From Polymyxa betae (taxonomy: Eukaryota; Endomyxa; Phytomyxea; Plasmodiophorida; Plasmodiophoridae): DNA of 64,000 bases. Shown piece after piece: positions 24,087-35,308 of this stretch. Under the pieces are notes generated by a model, which saw only the letters and a program-made list of their open reading frames with translations, did not search any database and was not told where the DNA came from. Both the position numbers and the translations under genes were made by a program. Numbering within the stretch: the stretch's first letter is position 1; every line of letters begins with the position of its first letter. The DNA lies in the NCBI GenBank assembly GCA_003693705.1, contig RBZT01000348.1, forward strand, positions 1-64,000, given 5' to 3'.

Positions 24087-25085
24087 ATGAGACAGCTAAG
24101 ATCTCGTCTACTCTATACATTAGTGCCTGGCTCATTGGCTGTATACTCATACAAGAGCACACCTTCATTGCCTGATTTACATCATGAAGATCAACCCATG
24201 GCCTATACATTCCCAGCTCTTCTTAGGTTCTGTCTGCATCGCTTCCCAGATCGTATGATGTCAAGGGTATTTGGTAGTTTGTCATCAATTCATATTCCTG
24301 AACCTTTACGATATCCATTATATGGTACTTGGGCTTGGGTTTTTAACTCAGATCTATCTGCATGTAAATATCCTTTACATACATATCAATCTTTACAAGA
24401 ATTCTTTACACGCCCATTATATAAGGATAGTCGTCCTATATCACAAACTGATATAATATCACCATCTGATGGTGTTATTACAGTATTTGGTCGCGTATCT
24501 CCACAAGGACGTCTAGATCAAGTTAAAGGTGTCTCATACAGATTATCATCATTTCTGAGATGTCAACCACAACCTGTATCAGAACATAATAATCTGTATT
24601 ATGCTGTTATATATCTAGGTCCTGGTGATTATCATCGTATACATTCTCCATCTGAATGGACATTATGTAATCGTGCACATATACCTGGCGATTTATTTCC
24701 TGTTAATCCATCTATTGTTAAATATGTCCCTGCATTGTTCTCTCTTAATGAAAGAGTTGTACTAACTGGCAACTGGCGTCATGGATTCTTCTCTTTAACA
24801 GCTGTTGGTGCCTATAATGTCGGCTCTATCTATTTCAATTTCGATTCGGATCTACAGACCAATAGTGACAAGTTTCCGGCTTCTGTTGACAGCAACGGGA
24901 AGGCGACCGTATACAGTAAGAATCTGGGAAGTTTTCCAGCTCAATCTGGTGATGAACTTGGAAGATTTATGCTGGGTTCTACTGTAGTATTGGTCTGGGA
25001 AGCACCTAATTTCGAGTTCTCTGTTAAGACTGGACAACTTGTAAAAATGGGACAAGAATTAGGATCTACCATTACAACAATCTGA
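24087..25085 (+). CDS. PSD1: Phosphatidylserine decarboxylase, mitochondrial (PSD1 type)
   Basis: A single-exon, 332-residue protein. The N-terminus MRQLRSRLLYTLVPGSLAVY is a plausible mitochondrial presequence. The core follows with TYQSLQEFFTRPL, SPSDGVITVFGRV, YAVIYLGPGDYHRIHSP (conserved His) and GAYNVGSI. Near the C-terminus is the LGST motif (FMLGSTVVLVWEAP), where autocleavage before Ser creates the pyruvoyl cofactor and splits the chain into beta and alpha subunits. It makes phosphatidylethanolamine from phosphatidylserine at the inner mitochondrial membrane. No C2 domain is present, which separates it from PSD2-type enzymes. The start at 24087 is preferred because it supplies the presequence. 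Confidence 0.93.
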   Translation: MRQLRSRLLYTLVPGSLAVYSYKSTPSLPDLHHEDQPMAYTFPALLRFCLHRFPDRMMSRVFGSLSSIHIPEPLRYPLYGTWAWVFNSDLSACKYPLHTYQSLQEFFTRPLYKDSRPISQTDIISPSDGVITVFGRVSPQGRLDQVKGVSYRLSSFLRCQPQPVSEHNNLYYAVIYLGPGDYHRIHSPSEWTLCNRAHIPGDLFPVNPSIVKYVPALFSLNERVVLTGNWRHGFFSLTAVGAYNVGSIYFNFDSDLQTNSDKFPASVDSNGKATVYSKNLGSFPAQSGDELGRFMLGSTVVLVWEAPNFEFSVKTGQLVKMGQELGSTITTI

Positions 25086-25821
25086 TATATCTTCTGCATG
25101 ATTGGGATTGTGCAATTACCGCAGCTCTCCAACAGCAATCCCATCCAAAGAACCTGGCATCCTTAACATTCTCATTGTACTCAACTTGAAGCATCTCTCC
25201 TGACACCATTTGATTGCTCAAGCTTAATGACCCCAATGCTTGAATAGAAGTCCACTGCTTCTCTCACTGTAATAATACTCGTAATTAGATAAATGTCCTG
25301 ACTAACCCCATTTGACAAAACGCACATTGTTTAATCGTAGCTATGCTTTCTTGGGTTATGCAGAAACAAGGTGAAACATTATTGTGTAAATGATTAAGGC
25401 ACCTGCTGGCATATCTACCTGCCTTAAATTGTAGGTATAATGCAAAGAGAAACAGAATATCAAATGCAATTGAAAGGGTTAAAAGAAGTGAGATGAGGCC
25501 GCGCCGGTCTGACCTGCCTGTCTTTACACGATTTTGATGTTACATGCTGAGGTGTGCTCATAGACCTGCCTTCAGTGCTTCTCTGCCTCTCTTGCTTACT
25601 CTCTCTCCATTATACAATCACATCTCTGTATCATCTTACCAATCAATAACCTTACTACCAGATTATGCCTTTAACAAGTTAGTCGCCGGCTCTCTATAGG
25701 CTCAGATCGGCATCCTGATTCACGTCTAGGGTTGTAGCTGGCAAGCGATTGTTGATTGGGTACCCTTCGTGCATTCTTGCAAGGTCTATCTGGGCTTCCC
25801 GTCACGGTCATCAATCAAATC
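25086..25821. other. Intergenic region upstream of the PIP kinase
   Basis: About 735 bp without a recognisable gene. Around 25560-25640 there are CT-rich tracts (repeated TCTCTC blocks), as often seen before fungal start sites, so the promoter and leader of the PIP kinase probably lie here. An upstream non-coding or short coding exon is possible. Confidence 0.35.
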
Positions 25822-27444
25822 ATGGGCAGGCGTGCCCGGGCCGTCGAACTAGTCCTTGGAAATGTTATTGAGCGAGCTGTATCTGACCAGGGAGCTTTTG
25901 ATCAGCATAAATCCACCATTGTTCACGATGCCACTCTGAGAGCGCCTTCTGATGATGCCAGCTCATCACGCCCATCAAGTAGTATCTTTGATAATTGTCA
26001 GGCGGTAAACTCACTGCATCCCCAATTCGATACTTCTAAGGCTCTAAAACATGGGATTGCCCACTCCATGATGCCATCCAGTGCCATCATTGATGATGAT
26101 GGTGAATCTATTGGTTCAGATGGAGGAAGGTCTTCATTCAATGAATCTGCTATCTCAATTGGACGGATGCCATCCACCACCTCATTTAAACCAATCGGCA
26201 ACATCACTCTTCAAAAATTTCGTGAAGCAATTACACAGAAACATGAAGTACATAATCGCTTTAGAGATCTATCGATGGCAATCGCTTATAAGAAAATTCA
26301 GGTGAGGTATAGATCTGGAACAGAACCCAAAATGGATTCTAAAGAGCCACATCAACCTGAATCTCCTGCACCAAGTAGAGGGAACATGAAGTCCATCAGG
26401 TTCAGCTTCAAAACTTACGTATGTATTGATGCAGAATCGTCATTGAGATTATTATCGACATGAATTTAGGCCGGAGAGGTATTTGCTGCCATCAGGAGTA
26501 CATTAGGCATTTCAACTGATGATTACGTCAAATCTTTGGCAAATAATGAGGCTTTTCAGGATTTCGTATCGAATTCCAAGTAAACGCTCTTTCCCATGGG
26601 ACTGGATCGCTGTGCAACTAAGAAACTTTTGATAGGTCTGGGGCCTTTTTCTTTTTCACCACAGATGGCAAATATATTATCAAGACCATGTCCCATAACG
26701 AATCACTCTGGTTTCGCGATTTCCTTCCTGATTATTTCCAACATCTACATAATCATCCGCTCTCTGTTCTGGTCCGCATCGTTGGCCTGTACAGGTTGAA
26801 ATTTAGCGGTACCATTCTACCAGAACTCTGAATAGGCAGGTCATGCTGATATCGCTTTAGGAGGAACGCGGCACAATCTACACTTTTATGTCATGCTGAA
26901 CGTGTTCTCTCGAAATGAATCGATCCCGATTCATCACAAATTTGATCTGAAAGGGTCCACATACGGTCGTGAGGCCAAAGGTTCTGAACCGGTTATGAAG
27001 GACGTCGATTTCGAACGGCTCCAAATGAATCTAGATCTGGGGCCTCATTGCGGCCACTTTTTATCGACATTAGGCATTGATGCGGAATTCTTGGCCAAGG
27101 CCAAACAGATGGACTACAGCCTTCTGGTTGGTATATATGATCGGAGGAAAGATTCTCCCGATCTCACCGAGGACGAACTCCTTCTAAGGCTCGGGTACAC
27201 TGCCGAGGAGGCCATGCAACCTTTATCGTATGATAGGAGAGGGATCCTATCGTTCGATGGCGATAACAAGATCAGGTTTGTGTACTTTCTGGGTATCATC
27301 GACTACCTTCAGAAGTACAACTGGAGGAAGAAGGCCGAACACTTTTTTAAAGCGATCCGGCATGATGGCGACTCAATTAGCGCTGTAAACCCCACCATCT
27401 ACGCCCATCGATTTACTTCATTCATTGAGAAACATTTGTCTTAA
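25822..27444 (+). CDS. Phosphatidylinositol-4-phosphate 5-kinase
   Basis: Four exons (25822-26418, 26470-26579, 26636-26808, 26861-27444; introns 51, 56 and 52 bp) give 487 residues with all phases consistent. Residues 1-130 are Ser/Asp-rich and poorly conserved. The kinase core starts near ITLQKFREAITQKHEVHNRF, with FSFKTYAGEVFAAIRSTLGI, FFFTTDGKYIIKTM (phosphate-binding Lys), FDLKGSTYGR, KQMDYSLLVGI (catalytic Asp), IRFVYFLGIIDYLQKYN, and the substrate-loop region ending AHRFTSFIEKHLS. It makes PI(4,5)P2 at the plasma membrane in relatives such as Mss4 and PIP5K. MORN repeats are absent. The ATG at 25822 is the first in frame; an upstream exon cannot be excluded. Confidence 0.92.
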
Positions 27445-27481
27445 TCCTGATTAAATTATTTCGCAACAGATATCTATTGTT

Positions 27482-28117
27482 CTAATTGCTGATCTCTTCG
27501 AATCTGCTCGGGTCCGACCATCGAATCTTATTTGTTCCTAAGACTGGCATTTTGTGTGATTCTGCATGACCTGCAATAGCTCGATCTGTAATACCAAGCG
27601 TTTGTCCAATGTCATGTGCTGTCATCCCTTCAAATTGTGGCGAAGTTAATATGGGGCATCCAGGTACAAATCCCAATGCCTGTAGTTGTCTCTTGGTCAT
27701 ACGCGATAATGGAACACGTCCCCATTCTTCTACAGACAGCTCACGACCCAACCAATGTGCAATCGCTTCCATCTCTGGATCGTGAATACGTTTGGAGATA
27801 TCCTGCAAATTCATCAGGGCCAGGCCCGGATGTTGAACTGACGTTGAAGCGGGATGGGCCGGTACGTGTGGCTTCTGGTCGTCGTGTTGCTTGCGAACGT
27901 ATCGATGGAGATCGTATTTCATTCTCAGATAGATGCTGGACATGATCAGTGGCAGTAATAGATAGAGCCAGGATGGTGACATGGGCCAGGGCCATACTGG
28001 CCCCGATTTCGGTTGCCCTTCCGGCGACACATTGTTGACCTGCATGAGAAGCTGTTCAGAACTGATGCAAGGGCAATTTAGACTCAGGATGCATAGCAGG
28101 ATCACGACTTTGAGCAT
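27482..28117 (-). CDS. Signal-peptide/TM protein of unknown function
   Basis: A single-exon, 211-residue protein from an ATG at 28117. It begins with a signal peptide-like stretch (MLKVVILLCILSLNCPC), has a short lumenal segment, one transmembrane segment at about residues 48-64 (SWLYLLLPLIMSSIYL) and a 145-residue cytosolic part. The cytosolic part has a globular look, with MTKRQLQALGFVPGCPILT, GMTAHDIGQTLGI and IRWSDPSRFEEI. No family was recognised. The gene is convergent with the PIP kinase (37 bp between stops). Confidence 0.6.
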   Translation of the reverse strand: MLKVVILLCILSLNCPCISSEQLLMQVNNVSPEGQPKSGPVWPWPMSPSWLYLLLPLIMSSIYLRMKYDLHRYVRKQHDDQKPHVPAHPASTSVQHPGLALMNLQDISKRIHDPEMEAIAHWLGRELSVEEWGRVPLSRMTKRQLQALGFVPGCPILTSPQFEGMTAHDIGQTLGITDRAIAGHAESHKMPVLGTNKIRWSDPSRFEEISN

Positions 28118-28272
28118 TGCTATTGATCTATGACTGATTGTTGAGATTCAACTCTATTTTTCGATGAATTAAGCCTCAGGGGCCAGTGGGTTATATTAAT
28201 TCTTAGCATGTTATCATTCGTCTGTATTGCTGATCAAACTAGGTGGGCATTGGACAGATAATGAGCAAATGA

Positions 28273-28543
28273 TCAGAGAATAGGTAGCCATGTCTTATGC
28301 GACTTCCAATATTTGAACACATTGACAACACCAGTAGTCGCCAGCATAATTAGAATAAAACCAACTATGAATACAGTGATCCTGACAGGATAATTAATGA
28401 AACGATTAGACATGTACTGAGAGATTGTATTCTTACATGAACAAGACGAATCGCCTAACAAACCCTTCCTTACGACGGGTCTGTTGTGGACCCAGCCGCA
28501 GACTAACATCTTTGCTGGTGGTGGTGGCACGCGTTTCGGCCAT
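28273..28543 (-). CDS. Small single-pass membrane protein
   Basis: Two exons (28543-28437, 28381-28273; 55-bp GT-AG intron) join in frame into a 71-residue protein starting MAETRATTTSKDVSLRLGP. The N-terminal half is basic and polar. The second exon opens directly into a hydrophobic helix (ITVFIVGFILIMLATTGVV) followed by a short basic tail. The intron is well supported because the two open frames meet exactly and the codon split across the junction becomes Met. The size and layout resemble small ER or mitochondrial inner-membrane accessory proteins, but I did not recognise the family. Confidence 0.55.
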
Positions 28544-28687
28544 CGATGCCTGCAGGATCTTGATCTCTTGATTGAGTGTGAACGTTTAAAGTACTGAGGG
28601 CAGTGGATAAGATATGTTGGTGTGAATCTGGTTGTGTCACAGAAGGTTGTGATGCATCTCCAGCAGTAACTCTTGATTGAGAACTTG

Positions 28688-31476
28688 TTAGTGCTCAATG
28701 CCGAGACCGCCTGCCGGGCCGCTACTACTTCGAAGTCTCTGCACTAGATTATACAGACGATGTTCCAGATCCAGCTGGTTGCCATCAGTCGGGTCGTTGT
28801 TGTCGTCATCCCAGTCGCTATCATTATTGTTCATAGCCGATGTTGTGGCACTGCTTGAACTCTGACCACTATCTGAATCTAAGCTGAGCTTCTTAATGTG
28901 ACCTGTTGATGGTGTCACTAATAATAGGCCATAATGCTGCTCATGATTTTCGCAGCTATAAACACGACCATGACGTCTTGATATGGCGTTCAGCAGATCA
29001 TCAATCCAACCTGATTACAGAATCAATTTTAGTCACTGTCTTAACAACTATTTTGAAATAAATTCGAGCCAAGATCCGCCCAAAGGCAGAAGTATAGATC
29101 TGAGAAATCCATACGGATTTGGTGACCAATCACATTTAAATAAAGTATAAAACAGAACAAAAGTGATGAATACCTGACTTATGGTGAAGAGATATATTGC
29201 CAAGTATATCAATAGCCATGATAGGATCAGATTCTGGATCTGCTATCATCTCAATACATAAATCAGCAATATCATCAGCAATATTATCAGAAATGTGACT
29301 CATATCAACATGAACCAGAGCACGAATCAGATCGGGCCGGTAGGTCGTCGACGTCGATCGCGTCATTCGTAACACGATCGTCACGAACAGGTCGAGCTGT
29401 GATTTTGGGCATTGCTGAGCCACCTCTAAGATCGCATCCCGGATCGAATGCACGAACCAATCACGACCTGGACCTGGAATCTGTACGATCAGCTGTCCGC
29501 TCTGAGAAAGGACGAATTGCCGATATCGATCAGCAGCTGCAGTGGATTTAGCGATTAGAACCCATAATACAGCTAGAGATAGAACGGTGATACGATCAGG
29601 TTTGGGTTGATTAGCCCATTTTATAAAGCAACATGGATCTGGTATATGATTGACATCTTTCATAAGCAGATATCGTGCACATAAACATGCACGAGCACGA
29701 TCTAACCATGTTCTATGGACACCACGAATACATTCAATCAATGTACGATTACATATTGATTCACTAAATTGCAATAGACCTGATACTATCTGATCTGACA
29801 TTCGACGTAATTCCCATTGATAACTAAATCCACATTCAATAGCTGTAGAGATCCAGTACGACATCATCTATCAATATACAGATTCAGTTCATATCCTATC
29901 TATTAACCCATTAATTCAAACAAGAGTACGTACAGTTGATAGTTTTGCAATATTTGGATGTAATATGAATGTTGATTGATTACATTGTGAGCATATCTGT
30001 CTTGGTATATCTTTATATTCATATCCAGTCCAGATAGGTGATTTATCTGTCTCCATAGACATTAACATGGATATAAATCTTGATTGATCAGATCGTGATC
30101 TGATCTCAGATATTGATTGCGAACGTAATCGTATCTCATTATGAAGACAGGTTCCAGATTCATTTGTTATCTGCACCTAATAACATGTCTATTAATACAA
30201 CATGACAAATTGCATGATATGATATATATACGGGATATGATGGTGATAAACTAGATCTATGTCTATCACGACGTGATGTTCCCATTAATCTTGTATATAA
30301 ATATGTAATAATTAATTCTTGTGACATGAGAATACCTTCTGCTAATCTCCAGTTATGTATATCAATTATAACATCATCTTTATCATCTCTTGGAGGTGGA
30401 ATATTCGAACTTGACGTGTAATATGACCCATATTGATCAACAGCTGCATTAACATTGTGATTATCCTGAAGGGGATTCACAGCCCGAATCTCCATAGATT
30501 TTCTAGTTAATGAATGTATGATGTAGGATATAAATAAACATTGATGAAATATATCATGATCTGATATATCATGTACTGATATTAGACCAATATAAACTTT
30601 ACTACACATTTGACGTACAGTTGATGCCTGAATATCAATATATGAGATAAACCCTCTAATTCTACCTACACCATACCTGATGAGCCAGATATCTCTCTAA
30701 CACTGCATAATATTTAGGCCATAGATCTAATAATTGTCTATATCCCATATGTGATACAATCTCAATCATAAGCTCTAAAAGTCCTTCAATACAAAATACT
30801 GAATATCGCTCTCCATCATTGAGCATGTTCAATGTCTCATTAAATGCTAGTAAAGATGTAGGCCCAGAACCAGTACGACTGACATAGGCCGAATATATCT
30901 TGACAGCACAATGTCGTATACTGACCTATGGATTACATAAGAGATTTGTCATTGATAAATATGATGATATTGTGATACCTGTTCATCTTGTATAGTATGA
31001 AATATAATATTAACAATATGCTGTGTAATAAATGCAGGATATACTGATATATTATTAATATCATGGTTATGATATGATCGTATAATAGATAATAATGCAG
31101 ATATAGCACCATGACGTTGTTGCCATATATCATCTGATAATATAATCTTATATAATTCATTCACAAATAGACTGAGATCATCAATCGATATCCACATTGT
31201 TATACTTGATATTATCTTAGATGATATCTGACGTATTGCAGACCAGATATGAGTTATACCCCATAATAACACCTTCATCAGGTCGGGAGCCAGCACGACT
31301 CGCATATGCTGCTGCTGATGTCTGGCCCGTATTGATCGATCGAATAGTCCATATAGAGCTAGATGTCTGGCTGGATCTGACGTCGACTCAATACTATTTA
31401 ATAATTGAGGAATAAGTTGATGTAGATGTATATCTGTAATATGATATGTTCCAGTAAGTAGATCATCTATACACAT
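28688..31476 (-). CDS. Large HEAT-like helical-repeat protein
   Basis: A multi-exon gene in AT-rich DNA. It starts at the ATG at 31476 (MCIDDLLTGTYHITDIHLHQ) with helical pairs such as PDLMKVLLWGITHIWSAIRQ and WQQRHGAISALLSIIRSY, consistent with HEAT/armadillo-type repeats. Later exons (about 30160-30609, 29916-30150, 29136-29867) continue all-helical sequence, with a WRLAEGILMSQELI segment and a run ending DIADLCIEMIADPESDP. The last exon (about 28688-29010) has GWIDDLLNAISRRHGR and an acidic Ser/Asp-rich C-terminus. I could not assign it to a named family. A trafficking-adaptor or scaffold solenoid is possible. Splice sites are approximate. Confidence 0.6.
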
Positions 31477-31544
31477 GATTATTATGATAATATATCATTA
31501 ATAGACCATATAGTACCATATATAGATCTATCATATACTTCACC
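31477..31544. promoter_or_regulatory. 68-bp divergent promoter region
   Basis: Only 68 bp of strongly AT-rich DNA (ATATAT-type, with TATATATAG) separate the start codons of the HEAT-like gene (minus) and the coiled-coil gene (plus), so a shared bidirectional promoter is likely. Confidence 0.5.
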
Positions 31545-32132
31545 ATGTCATATGACGATATTCTTCAAGAGATTAATATGGAGATCCAATACGCTCGTCA
31601 TCTATATAATCAAATACAACATCAACATCAGCAATCTTCTACATCGTCATCATCATCAGATGCCAGGCGTCGATACAAGCTTATTCGTGAGATTGATCAA
31701 GTAGATGCCGACCTGGTGGATCAATTTCAGGCGATATTGGCCCAGCATGTAGCTTATTATAAGAAGCATATAGCCGATAGATGGTCCATGCATGATTGTG
31801 TGCTAATTGATATTGAACATGACTCGGCTGATATGCAATGTGGTCTAGATCGACATCGAGATCAGATGCGACGTCAACGCCGATGGTGTCGATATATGTC
31901 CCATCATAATATAGAATATATAAGTGATAGATATAATACTGATCAACATCTTATATGTATACTTAATGAGCTACGTATATTATATCATATGATTATAAGA
32001 CATAACAATATTAATGACAAATTACAACATATTCAACCTGACAAATCTATCACTACTATATATCTGGATCTCATTCATAGATATCATCTACTTAAACAAC
32101 AGTATCAAATATTTCGTCTTATCTATCAATAA
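31545..32132 (+). CDS. Coiled-coil protein, unknown function
   Basis: A single-exon, 195-residue protein from the ATG at 31545. It is hydrophilic and rich in Gln, His, Asp, Tyr and Ile, with a short Ser tract (residues 32-38) followed by long helices (YKLIREIDQVDADLVDQFQ, LICILNELRILYHMIIRH). There is no signal peptide or membrane segment. Its composition partly reflects the local AT-rich base content. It ends 6 bp from the stop codon of the reticulon gene on the other strand. No family was recognised; a small coiled-coil subunit of a larger complex is plausible. Confidence 0.6.
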   Translation: MSYDDILQEINMEIQYARHLYNQIQHQHQQSSTSSSSSDARRRYKLIREIDQVDADLVDQFQAILAQHVAYYKKHIADRWSMHDCVLIDIEHDSADMQCGLDRHRDQMRRQRRWCRYMSHHNIEYISDRYNTDQHLICILNELRILYHMIIRHNNINDKLQHIQPDKSITTIYLDLIHRYHLLKQQYQIFRLIYQ

Positions 32133-32138
32133 TGATAT

Positions 32139-32736
32139 TCATTGTATTGAATGGAATGGCTGCATTGATCTGCATTTCGACCTGATCATATCAACAATCT
32201 TATCACATTCATGTTGATATCTGTCATAAATGAAGGGAATGCTGAACACCATGATATGAACTATGAACATGAGATCAGATATGAATGGATATGATAAGAT
32301 CCAGCATCTTACCAATTAGAAAGATATTCAATAGATCCAAATACATGCCTATATATGCCAATACACCAACACATAGAAGAATACCAACACTCTTTGGTAT
32401 CGATTGAAATGTGTAAATTCGTATAAATACCCGATATATATAGTTGATATTAGTAGTAATAATTTGCACATGTTCTATACTGATTAGATCGATATTGTCA
32501 TGGATCTTCCATTGATCTAATCTTGGTATATATCTAGTAGCAATAGCTGGAATATAATGTAATATACATGTAAATGATATCAATGTGACAAATGTCCAAT
32601 GTTCATATCTGATTAGATAATAGAATATAAGACCAGATATAAGACCAAGACCAGATATAATTGGATTATGCCATGATCCCAACCAATACAATAATGAACC
32701 AGATCTATCTACAACATACAACGAACTGGGAGGCAT
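32139..32736 (-). CDS. Reticulon-domain ER membrane protein
   Basis: Two exons (32736-32313, 32260-32139; 52-bp intron) encode 181 residues. The N-terminus goes straight into the domain with SLLYWLGSWHNPIISGLGLI, then two long hydrophobic hairpins (about residues 14-60 and 110-150) separated by a polar loop, and after the intron FSIPFIYDRYQHECDKI, the hallmark reticulon ending (compare F-x-V-P-x-x-Y-E-x-Y-Q). Reticulons wedge into and curve tubular ER. Ignoring the intron would lose this signature, which supports the splice. A tail of about 20 residues follows. The protein is short, as in fungal Rtn1/Rtn2-type proteins. Confidence 0.82.
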
Positions 32737-33090
32737 TATTCCACTTCACGACCTTCTCGTTCTATGACACGATGCCAGACAGATCACTGCCTCAGATCGA
32801 CACGGGGGACGGTACGACCCACACCCACCCAGGACGGCAGAAACAGCCCAGGATGACTTCAGCTACTAGACTCTATCTAATTGTGATTTGTATGAACCAA
32901 TGCTTGGCGGATTTAGCTGGGATTCGTTGCACCAGATAACATGCAGTTAATCGACTTAGATGACGTGAGCACACAATCATACGACGAACGACGAAACGAT
33001 CTCGGGTCGAGATTAACATTGGAAATATTGATATGTGCCTATAATGCAGAATGAAAGACATTTGTGATGTCATTGTTACCTGATACTATA
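32737..33090. other. Short intergenic stretch, nothing firm
   Basis: About 350 bp between the reticulon start and the SMN stop, both on the minus strand. Small open frames on both strands show no domain. It probably holds the SMN 3' end and the reticulon promoter. Confidence 0.4.
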
Positions 33091-33724
33091 TTATTGATTG
33101 GTATTTGGTTTATTGGATATCTGATGAGCATCATGCCTGCCTGTATAATATCCAGCATAATACCAAGATAGGAGAAGATTACATAGTTCTGGGTTATTAG
33201 TAGGTAATGGAGGTGTTGGTATAGTAGATCCATTACTTGAATGAATCATAACAGGATCAGATAGTGTAGCTGATTGATCAGCAATTGTCTGTTCTGGATC
33301 ATGTTTATAACTGATCTCATCAATACACTTCTGGCTAGGCATCTCTTCATCTACAATGGCTCCTTCTTCTTCTTCACCACCTTGCTCTCGTTCGTCTTCT
33401 TCGGCCTGCTCCATTTCGTTCACAATTTCTTCTATCTCACCTTCTTCGTCAGCCTCGTTTTCTGCTGTGACGCATTCAGGTTGCACTTTACTTGGTCTAG
33501 GATTGTGAATATGTAAATTAGACTGAGTTCGAGCTATTTTCTTGGGACGTCCAGATGATCCATGACTATGATATTCCTGAACGTGCCATTTAAAGGCAGT
33601 TCGCCAATAGATAATAAAAATACAATACATGGTACTGGTTATAATGTCGTTCGAAAGCAGAAACTAATGCAGAATCGTCCCAATCAGCTTGCAGGAGTAG
33701 ATTGTCATGAGACTCCTGGGCCAT
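33091..33724 (-). CDS. SMN1: Survival motor neuron (SMN) homologue
   Basis: Two exons (33724-33629, 33576-33091; 52-bp intron) encode 193 residues. Exon 1 is the Gemin2-binding helix (ADWDDSALVSAFERHY). Exon 2 has a basic stretch (GRPKKIARTQ), a very acidic Glu/Asp segment at about residues 85-125, and the C-terminal YG-box NLLLSWYYAGYYTGRHDA that drives SMN oligomerisation. The Tudor domain of animal SMN is absent, as in fission-yeast Smn1. SMN with Gemin2 assembles Sm rings on spliceosomal snRNAs, which fits an intron-rich genome. The acidic spacer replaces the Pro-rich region of animal proteins. Confidence 0.88.
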
Positions 33725-33929
33725 TTTAAACCTCTAGAAATGAATACAAAAAGAGGAACAAATTGCGCAAATTCTCTGTCGCACATTTCCAATGCAGAGC
33801 TCAAATCTGGAAACTTGAAGACGTTTTCTGCCGTAATTTGAATTTCTGCCGTAACCTGAAGAGATTGCCGCGATATTTTTCCTGACTCCTGGTCATCAAC
33901 TTTTGCACAAAATTCTGTGCATTTTCTCC

Positions 33930-35200
33930 ATGGCTGTCGATTCATGCGATCCTGCTGAAACTAACGTATTTCGTACATACGAGAAGCTATATAGGCGAGA
34001 TCCTGCTGCAAATTCAAGGAAGGAAAGGCGTCGCCAGAAACGGACTGTAATCGACGAGGAAAAGTTCTCAAATATCGTCGATTTCCGATCGCTAGGTTCA
34101 ACCAAGTACATACTCGGTTTAGTTAGTGTCAGCAATTTGTGTGATATTCCTTGCTTCAGATGGCGTGATATTGTTAAGCCAGTTGAGATGCATGTTGGTA
34201 TGCAACGACGTTTGCTGGATGGAGATAGAGCACAAATGTTCGAAATTACAAACCACCCAGGTCTATTCGTTATAACCGATGCATTCTCTCCCAGACAACA
34301 ACTGTTGTGGGTCAAGGTCCTATGTTCCGTCCTAGTTCCCGTTTGTTCAATTGCTGAATTTTCATCCCAAAGCGTGCTCTAAGTGAGTTCTCTCTGGGTC
34401 CATATACCAATCTATGGAGCCATGGAGAGAAAATCGATCCGTTATGGCAAAATGGAATCGAATCTGGAGATTTGACACCATTCAAGAGATTACGCTGGGC
34501 TAATATTGGCAGGCATTATGATTGGACTGCAAGGTATATTGGATTTTCATGGTTAAATATGTAGCACTGATCGTTCTGCTAGAGAGTACATGGATGTCAA
34601 AGAAATGCCTCCATTAGATAGTGATCTGGTGGAATTATTCAATGAAGTTGTAGCTGTTAGTGGTATCTATACTAAAGGAACGGTAAACTCGCTTCAATTT
34701 TCTGATATCGTACCTTGGTTGCTGATATGTTTATAGGCTCAAGCTGGGATCGTGAATTTTTATCCTTCTGGAACCTCTATGGGTACGAAACTGTTTTCGA
34801 TCGGATGATATTGGTTCTCATATTTACTAGGTGGTCATCTGGATGATGCGGAATCAGATATGATCTCACCTATTGTTTCATTAAGTATTGGTTGCTCGTG
34901 TGTCTACCTTCAGGGTGGTCATACACGTGCAGAAGCTCCCATTCCTCTATGGCTTAGAAGCGGTTAGCTTCATTTCGCACCTGGATCTCTAATGACTAAT
35001 CTGAGGTACGGTTTACAGGCGACATAATGATTATGGGTGGTGATGCCAGAATCTGCTACCATGGCGTCCCTCTAGTGACCTCGGGAACATTACTGGACGA
35101 ACTTAGGTTACTTCTCGAATCTGAGCATCCCAACTTTCTCAACTATCTTTCTAATGCTCGTGTGAACATCAATCTTCGCTCTGTAGATATACATCAATAA
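33930..35200 (+). CDS. AlkB-family Fe(II)/2-oxoglutarate dioxygenase, ALKBH1 type
   Basis: Six exons (33930-34316, 34373-34533, 34565-34682, 34737-34782, 34831-34962, 35019-35200) with consistent phases give 341 residues. The N-terminal part has NVFRTYEKLYRRDP and HPGLFVITDAF. The core contains LRWANIGRHYDWTAR, AGIVNFYPSGTSMGGHLDDAE (HxD iron ligands), SGDIMIMGGDARICYHGVP (distal His) and ARVNINLR (RxNxxxR-type 2-oxoglutarate/substrate motif). This order and spacing match ALKBH1 rather than ALKBH2/3/8. ALKBH1 enzymes demethylate tRNA or DNA adenine and act on tRNA wobble or mitochondrial tRNA in animals. The 31-bp second intron (34534-34564) is unusually short. Confidence 0.88.
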
Positions 35201-35308
35201 AGGCTTTGAGACAACCCTCCATGTAACATAAGCAAAGTCATGTCTAATGGTACAGTGCTGCAGGTCGTCTCATTGATATTGTTGTGGCTTTTATATTGAC
35301 GTTACCAA

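Noticed and set aside
32661..32939. Plus-strand 92-codon ORF overlapping the reticulon start
   Set aside because: It overlaps the reticulon N-terminal exon on the other strand and shows no family resemblance.
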